In this document: in pieces, positions 14,796-19,842 of the stretch
Layout of the letters: every line of letters starts with the position of its first letter
How positions within the stretch are numbered: the first letter of the stretch is position 1
Assembly: GCA_036939355.1 (NCBI GenBank)
Contig: JALLAP010000270.1
Coordinates: forward strand, 1 to 19,842
Direction of reading: 5' to 3'
From: Thalassiosira profunda
Taxonomy: Eukaryota; Bacillariophyta; Thalassiosirophyceae; Thalassiosirales; Thalassiosiraceae
Length of the DNA stretch: 19,842 bases
Translations under genes and position numbers: made by a program
The notes under the pieces: model-generated
Database searches by the model: none
What the model was told of the DNA's origin: nothing
The model's input: the letters and a program-made list of their open reading frames with translations, nothing else

Positions 14796-17700
14796 CTACT
14801 CCTTCCCCCACCTCAGGCCCCGCGCCATCGCGGCAGGAGCCATGGTGGCGGGGACAGGGCTCGGTGTCGGCGGAGCGCAAGTGGGCACGGTGCAATAATC
14901 CCAGCGCTTGTTTGGGTCCGTTGTGTAGCACCACGCGCGGGGCTCTCCATCGGGGTTCCTGCAGTAATTCTCCTCGAGCCCAGCATCGGGATAGTTTTGG
15001 GCGGTGCGAGAGTGCCCATGGGGGCTCTGACGAGCCCAAGCCTGGCATGTGACGCCGGCTTGGGTAATGGCAATGTCTCCTCGGTAGTCGGCCTGAAAAG
15101 AGAAGCGCAATAGATGAGATACTTTTGGGCGAGCAAAAGACACAACGAAGTGGCACGCATACACATCGCATACCTGCTTCACATCCTCGGAGCCGCAGCA
15201 CGAAACGTCATTTCCATCGCATGTGGCGGGACTGGCAGTCGGGGGGAGGGTGGTGACTTCCTCGATGATCAGCTCCCTCGCCTCGAGCGTCGCCAGCCTT
15301 CCCATCTCGTGGGAGGTAACTGCAATGCCGACGTAAAACGAACCGCTCTCAAAGGACATCGTAATGGTGTTGAAAGGCGTCCACTCGGTGTCGTCCTCGT
15401 ACTTGTAGGCGGAGGAGATGGTATTGCCCTCTTTGATCACTTGGAGCCACACGGGCTTGGCGTTGAGCGTATTATTGTTGTAGTTTCCACTGTTGCCACC
15501 TGTGTTGGAGCGCCACATATTGGCGATGCCTTGGTTGCCGGTCATGTACAGCGAGCAGTGCTTCGAGTTGGCCTCGAGGGACTCTCGGAACATGATGCCA
15601 CCCTTCTGCCAGTGGTGGACATAGTCGAACGAATCGACGAGCAGCTCGACCTTGACGTTGCCCGACGGAGTATCGAAGTACGCATAATGTCCCGAGTCCG
15701 CGCTGCCCCAGAAGTCGCTACCAGCCCCTGAAACTGCCCAGCTACCGTCGTCAAACTGACGGGCGCTGCCTGGAGTTCCTGCAACGCCGATGTCCGTGGA
15801 GGCGACGTTGATGGTAGGCATTCCGCTTACGCTAGGAGCCGCGCTGGGGAAGTAATACGCATCGACCTCGTATCCGGAGAAGACGACCTCCTGGGGGTAG
15901 TAACGGGCGCTGGAGACGCCGAGACCCACGTGGTAGGAGTCGGCAAATTCAGGCATCTCGCGGGAGTCGACAACGGTCCACGTGATGGACCCGTCGGCCT
16001 CTTCGGTGCCCACGAAGGAGGTCATCGTGTCCATGCGTTTCTCGACCTTGAGCCACGCGTCCTCGGCGCCAGTATTCACGCAGGTCCATCCCTTGGGATA
16101 AGCGCCGGTGGTGAGCCTGCCCTGAGGGCACACGCCGTACCTGTACAGGGGGTCCACGCCGATCGCTCCGGTGAGGTATATGCCATAGTTGGCCGAATTC
16201 GTTTCCATGCTCTTGCGGAACTGGATGCCCGACTTGGCCCAATCCCTGGGGTCGGGGCTGGATGGGTTGCCCACGTGGACGATGACGGTGTGGTCTCCCT
16301 CGGCCGGCTGGGACATGTAGTTGAAGTCTGCGAAATGCAACGGAAAGTGTAAGTCAGGGACAGAGGAGCGTTGGCTGGGAAGTGTTGCAGGAAGCTACTT
16401 ACCATCGTGCCACCACCAGATATCACGTCCGGATCCGGTCATGTAGATGTCGCCGTTCGCCGGATCCTGCACGGCGGAACCTCCGGCCCAGTCGCGTCCC
16501 TTGATGTGGGTGGTGTCAATCACCTGCAGCCCGTCGTCCTCGGCTTTGTTGACAAAATAGGCCACGTCGCGCTTGTCGTTCCAACGGTTGAACCTGCTCC
16601 GCTGGTTCCTCACCCGGGCGCCGCTGGGGCTGCATTCGCCGTAAAAATTCTGAGGGAGGGAAAGAGAAAATGGAGCGGTGAGCACACGAAGGATGACAGC
16701 AATTGCCAAGATCGACATGCAACGGGCGTATATTTACCTCTCCGACGTTGAAGGAGTCGTTGGGGCACTGCCAGGGATTGGCGTCCGCCTCGGCATCCTC
16801 GAGGGTCGAATGGAGGGAGAAGTCCGAGAGACTCGGGTCGGCGTTCCACTTGTTCTGGCCGTTGCCGTCGTTGCCCTCGTGGAGGATGTTGTGGATCAAG
16901 TTGAATCCATCGGGGACGGGGGTGCGGCGGCGGTAGAAGATCTTCTTGTGCGTGCGGATGCAGCTCTGGCACGCGCGGTAGATGATGCCGTAGTGGACGT
17001 TGGCGGGATCGTCCGTACCGCTGGGCGTCAGTGCCCGGTTGAACGCCCGGTGGCCGTAGGGGTCGTGAAGGTGCATGGACTCCCGTCCCGCGACGTTGGA
17101 CCACAGCGACACGTCGTGGTCGTATCCGGGAGTGTAGCCGTGCTGGTTGAGCTGGTAGTTGGTCGCCTCCTGGCAGCCGGTGTCTGTGATGATGCGGCCG
17201 AGCTCGCCGAACTGCTGGGGGGTGACGTCTCCCTGGTAGTAGAGCCGGGCCATGTAGGCCCAGAGATCGTTGTTGCGGTGGTTGATGCCCTGGCAGGCGT
17301 TGAAGTCGACGTGGATGGAGGCGAGTTTGGTCTGGAATGGACTCCCGTCCCGCGACGTTGGACCACAGCGACACGTCGTGGTCGTATCCGGGCGTGTAGC
17401 CGTGCTGGTTGAGCTGGTAGTTGGTCGCCTCCTGGCAGCCGGTGTCGGTGATGATGCGGCCGAGCTCGCCGAACTGCTGGGGGGTGACGTCGCCCTGGTA
17501 GTAGAGCCGGGCCATGTAGGCCCAGAGGTCGTTGTTCCGGTGATTGATGCCCTGGCAGGCGTTGAAGTCGACGTGGATGGAGGCGAGTTTGGTCTGGAAA
17601 GTCTTGGTCTCCGAGCTGTAGCTCATCTCGATCGTCTCGGTGAGATCCACCTGAGTGCAGTCGGAGCGGCTCACGGTGGGCATCTGCTCGACGCTGTGTG

Positions 17701-18689
17701 GATTAATAGGTATGGAAGATAGGCAGATGAGTGAGAGAAGTTCATGTGTTTGGGAAGAAGAGATGCGACTTCACAACTCACCAGCCACACATCGGCGCTC
17801 CGGGAACGTTCTTCACGTATCCGCGCTGGTACATGTGATCGTACATGCTCACGAAAAAAAGGCCGTTGGCCTTGTACCGCGCCGTGTGATCGTTTTTGTC
17901 GTTGGACCACGCGAATCCGTGGCAGTGGATGGATCCCTCGCCCTGGCCGCCGTCCCCGGGGTAGACGAGGACATCGGTCGAATCGAAGCCCGTGGAGGCG
18001 TTGCCCCGTTCGAGGTCGACGTAGCAAAGGTTGGTGTTGTCGGCCGGGTCTTTGTCCACGCAATTCTCATCGTACTCCTTGGCGCAGTTGCCGTTGCCGT
18101 CGTTGGCCTGGCGGTCCTTGGGCCAGCAGCACATGGCCGCGTTGGTGGTGCAGGTGGCCAGATCGTTGCCGTCCGTGACGCTCGATTGGAAGTTGGGCAG
18201 CGCGCCCGGCCACTCGACCCGGCGGCCCTGGGCCACGCCCTGAAAGAAGGCGCGGACCTGCTCCGCGTCCTCCTTGAGGATGGACGTCCGCGTCCCATCG
18301 TCGGTCTCGTAGATCGTCTCGACCTCCTCCTGCCAGTCGGTGCGACCATTGAAGAACTCCCGTTCGAAGTGCATGTCGTCTCCCCGCTTGGCCGCGTGGG
18401 TGAACGGCACCTGCTCCTGGGAGTTGTAGACCGAGTCGCAGAGCGCCTGGAGGTCATCAATTCCAGCAGCGGTGAGCTTGAGGTTCAGATCGGCGGCGGC
18501 GTCGAGGGTGCAGGCGTCGGAGGTGGCGCCGGCCGCGCCGAAGACCTGCTCCTCGTAGGCGGCGAGGACCGACTCCGGGGTGCACCCGCCATCGAACTCG
18601 AGGTGGAAGCCGCCGAGGAGGCACTCCTGCGCGATCGCGGCGCCGGGCATGGCCGCGAGGAGGGCCACGGCGACCGAGGAGACTTTCAT
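14796..18689 (-). CDS. Secreted modular protein: Cys-rich N-terminal region, two jelly-roll-like domains and a kringle (five exons; frame broken by a 262-bp duplication)
   Basis: Exons, minus strand: 18689-17782, 17693-16738, 16649-16403, 16327-15174, 15092-14796. All four introns are GT-AG with matching phases. Exon 1 starts with a signal peptide (MKVSSVAVALLAAMPGAAIA) and a Cys-rich region I do not recognise. Exons 3-4 hold two related beta-sandwich domains (about 570-780 and 795-975; patterns KSGIQFRKSMETNS and KGGIMFRESLEANS), resembling DUF1349/LamG-like lectin folds. Exon 5 encodes a kringle: ADYRGDIAITQAGVTCQAW, QSPHGHS, ENYCRNPDGEPRAWCYTTD, WDYCTVPTC. Counting the duplicated 262 bp once, the exons sum to 3,300 nt (1,099 aa); with both copies the frame shifts in exon 2. 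The role is probably extracellular binding or adhesion. Whether the break is real or an assembly error is open. A weak donor near 14806 leaves the 3' end uncertain. Confidence 0.75.
15093..15173 (-). other. Intron 4 of the kringle-protein gene (81 bp)
   Basis: Minus strand: donor GTATGC after GTGAAGCAG, acceptor CTCTTTTCAG before GCCGACTACCG. Phase 0. It interrupts the kringle just after its first Cys region. The length is a multiple of three with no stop, so an unspliced frame stays open and could mislead gene prediction. Removing it restores a normal kringle spacing. Confidence 0.85.
16328..16402 (-). other. Intron 3 of the kringle-protein gene (75 bp)
   Basis: Minus strand: donor GTAAGT after CACGATG, acceptor TTTCGCAG before ACTTCAACTAC. 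Phase 1, joining GAT-G to AC-TTC to give D-D-F. It falls inside the first jelly-roll-like domain. Confidence 0.85.
16650..16737 (-). other. Intron 2 of the kringle-protein gene (88 bp)
   Basis: Minus strand: donor GTAAAT after GTCGGAGAG, acceptor with a long pyrimidine tract (TTTCCCTCCCTCAG) before AATTTTTACGG. Phase 0; the join reads N-V-G-E-N-F-Y-G. Confidence 0.85.
17075..17336. repeat. 262-bp tandem duplication, copy A (downstream copy of the minus-strand gene)
   Basis: Bases 17075-17336 repeat at 17337-17598 with six substitutions (about 98% identity). The period is 262, which is 3x87+1, so going from one copy to the next shifts the reading frame. This copy continues in frame into the rest of exon 2 (…AGRESMHLHDP). 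Read in their own frames, both copies encode the same peptide. Confidence 0.95.
17337..17598. repeat. 262-bp tandem duplication, copy B (upstream copy of the minus-strand gene)
   Basis: This copy is in frame with the upstream part of exon 2 (…SETKTFQTKLASIHVDF). All six differences from copy A are at third codon positions on the minus strand and are synonymous (ACG/ACT, ACC/ACA, GGC/GGA, GAC/GAT, CGG/CGC, AAT/AAC). At the A/B junction the minus-strand frame shifts to an unrelated Arg/Pro-rich reading. Confidence 0.95.
17694..17781 (-). other. Intron 1 of the kringle-protein gene (88 bp)
   Basis: Minus strand: donor GTGAGT after TGTGGCTG, acceptor CACACAG before CGTCGAGCAG. Phase 2; the join TG-C gives Cys, reading M-C-G-C-V-E-Q-M. 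Without splicing, the frame meets a stop in the donor itself (TGG-TGA). Confidence 0.85.
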
Positions 18690-19341
18690 GGTGGGGCGTC
18701 GCTGAAGTTGTATGATCTAGCTCGGCCTCCAGATATTGCTGGGCGGCGATGTTGTGAAGTTGTGAGGCCGGAGGCGAGCCAAACTGATACCTCCAATTTG
18801 TCGGCGTCGAACTTCCTTTCCCTCCGCTTCAGCTCACGCACGACCTTCCAATCCCTAGCATGCCCCACGCCAGCCGGCCTTGATCGTGCAGGCTCAAGCG
18901 CCTCTTCTCTTTGCAATCACCTTCTAAGAGGTTGGATTGTCGATTGTTTCACTCACCACGACGAGCGGCCCGCCTCCAAAATGACCAGGCGTCTTCTCAG
19001 CAATCGTGTCACCAAGTCCGGGAAAAAAGTCCGACAACTACGTCATGCTAGGTCCGGCCCACGTAGGAATACGTATTGAGCTACAGGGTCATTAGTCACT
19101 TGGTGCATGCACCTTGAGTCGAGATTTTTGCAAGGGAATCAGATGATCGGGTGCGTGTTTGTGGGGACTGATCACGGCGTTGCTGGCTTTTGTTGACGCC
19201 CTCAGCCTCTTTGCTAGCTTGGCTTTGTTAGCGCGCTGACCGCTTCGAGGCGATTTGCCGCACAATTTTCAGGCGAGGAGAGAGGTCTCTCAGCACTCCC
19301 AACACTTGCCCGATCCCTCCATCGCATCTCGCATCAACAAT
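18690..19341. promoter_or_regulatory. Divergent intergenic region (652 bp)
   Basis: This is the longest gene-free stretch of the window, between two head-to-head genes that both encode secreted proteins. It is less GC-rich than the coding DNA. A 12-bp perfect palindrome, GGTGCATGCACC, lies at 19102-19113. A 32-codon basic reading frame at 18981-19079 is not convincing. The last 60 bases before 19342 are C/A-rich, as in a leader. Confidence 0.5.
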
Positions 19342-19842
19342 ATGAGGCTCTCCGCGCCCGTCGCCCTCCTCTCCCTCCTCGCCGCGGGCGAGCTCTCGCC
19401 CTTCGCGTCCGCCTTCCGCCGGGACGCCAAGCTCCGCATCCTGACGCGCATCGAGGCCGGGGGCATGCCGCGGCCCTCGCCGCCCGGCGCCGCGCGCGTC
19501 CTGAACAACAAGGGCGGGAACAAGGACAAGGACGGCGGGGGCGGCGGCACCAACAAGAGCGGAGGCAGCGGCGCAGGCGGCGGAAGGGCCGACAAGCACG
19601 GCCTCCACTCCAACGGCCGCGGCGGCAACCCGCACAAGACGCACTCGGCCCACCTCGACGACAACACCAACGGCATCGCCACCGACTCCGTCGAGTACGA
19701 GTACGGGACCCCCATCGCCGTTTCCTTCGACCTCACCAACGAGAATGTCTCCGACGAGGCGCTGGCGCTCCTGGACGTCGACCGCATGTCCGAGTGGACG
19801 GTCGGGGTCTTCATGCGCATGGCCCGCCCGCAGGGCGGGGCG
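19342..19842 (+). CDS. Predicted secreted protein, 5' part only
   Basis: From the ATG at 19342 the frame is open to the last base of the window (167 codons, no stop), so the 3' end is missing. It opens with a signal peptide (MRLSAPVALLSLLAAGELSP), then a basic segment and a Gly/Lys/Asn-rich low-complexity linker (about residues 55-105, with repeated GGG runs). From about 120 a folded domain seems to begin: V-E-Y-E-Y-G-T-P-I-A-V-S-F, then SEWTVGVFMRMA. That strand pattern resembles small Ig-like domains in secreted stramenopile proteins, but this is a weak inference. Very high third-position GC supports coding. I do not recognise the gene. Confidence 0.7.
   Translation, partial: MRLSAPVALLSLLAAGELSPFASAFRRDAKLRILTRIEAGGMPRPSPPGAARVLNNKGGNKDKDGGGGGTNKSGGSGAGGGRADKHGLHSNGRGGNPHKTHSAHLDDNTNGIATDSVEYEYGTPIAVSFDLTNENVSDEALALLDVDRMSEWTVGVFMRMARPQGGA

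Noticed and set aside
17075..17598. Intron creation by the duplication (an AG|GT site inside the repeat would let splicing remove exactly one copy)
   Set aside because: I looked for AGGT on the minus strand (ACCT on plus) within the repeat and found none, so a 262-bp intron restoring the frame is not available by this mechanism.
16610..17683. 357-codon minus-strand frame running through both 262-bp copies
   Set aside because: It is in the true frame only until the end of copy B. Past the duplication junction it is a frame-shifted, Arg/Pro/His-rich reading, so it is not an alternative protein.
17655..19079. 474-codon plus-strand frame opposite exon 1 of the kringle gene
   Set aside because: The minus strand has a signal peptide, clean splice sites and a continuing domain structure. 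The plus frame is a Val/Ala/Arg-rich shadow.
18981..19079. 32-codon basic reading frame starting MTRRLLSNRV
   Set aside because: It is too short, has no homology I recognise, and lies in a divergent promoter region. Chance is sufficient.

Overview
This window is nuclear DNA from a gene-dense, GC-rich microbial eukaryote. The COPII/Golgi genes and the short GT-AG introns (75-88 bp) rule out a bacterium. The mix of a giant intron-free lipid enzyme, a DEG/ENaC channel and a secreted jelly-roll/kringle protein suggests a marine protist, perhaps a stramenopile alga (diatom-like). That placement is inference; no marker gene settles it.

Layout. 1-146 (+) is the 3' end of an ERV41/ERV46 (ERGIC) cargo receptor. 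379 to about 688 (+) is a small secreted-protein gene with uncertain splicing. 814-2331 (-) is a DEG/ENaC-type sodium channel, divergent across 138 bp from a YIP1-family Golgi membrane protein (2470-3609, +). That gene converges on a SEC12/PREB-like Sar1 exchange factor (3671-5281, -). So three early secretory pathway genes lie within about 5 kb.

5638-13026 (+) is the centrepiece: an uninterrupted 2,462-codon reading frame. It encodes, in order, an acyl-CoA-binding domain, a DegT/DnrJ/EryC1-type PLP domain, a fatty acyl-CoA reductase, a DHAP acyltransferase and an alkyl-DHAP synthase. The last three are the three activities that, in animals, separate peroxisomal proteins use to make the ether bond of plasmalogens and other ether lipids. 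All inspected catalytic motifs are intact. 223 bp downstream on the same strand is a PAF-acetylhydrolase-type phospholipase A2 (13250-14560), a family that hydrolyses ether phospholipids such as PAF. Together they look like an ether-lipid synthesis and remodelling locus.

14796-18689 (-) is a five-exon secreted protein with two jelly-roll-like domains and a C-terminal kringle. Its second exon carries a 262-bp tandem duplication that breaks the reading frame. The two copies differ only at six synonymous sites, which points to two joined haplotypes or paralogues rather than a decaying gene. A 652-bp gene-free stretch follows, then the 5' part of a secreted-protein gene (19342 to the window end, +). 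No rRNA, tRNA, CRISPR array or transposon was recognised.
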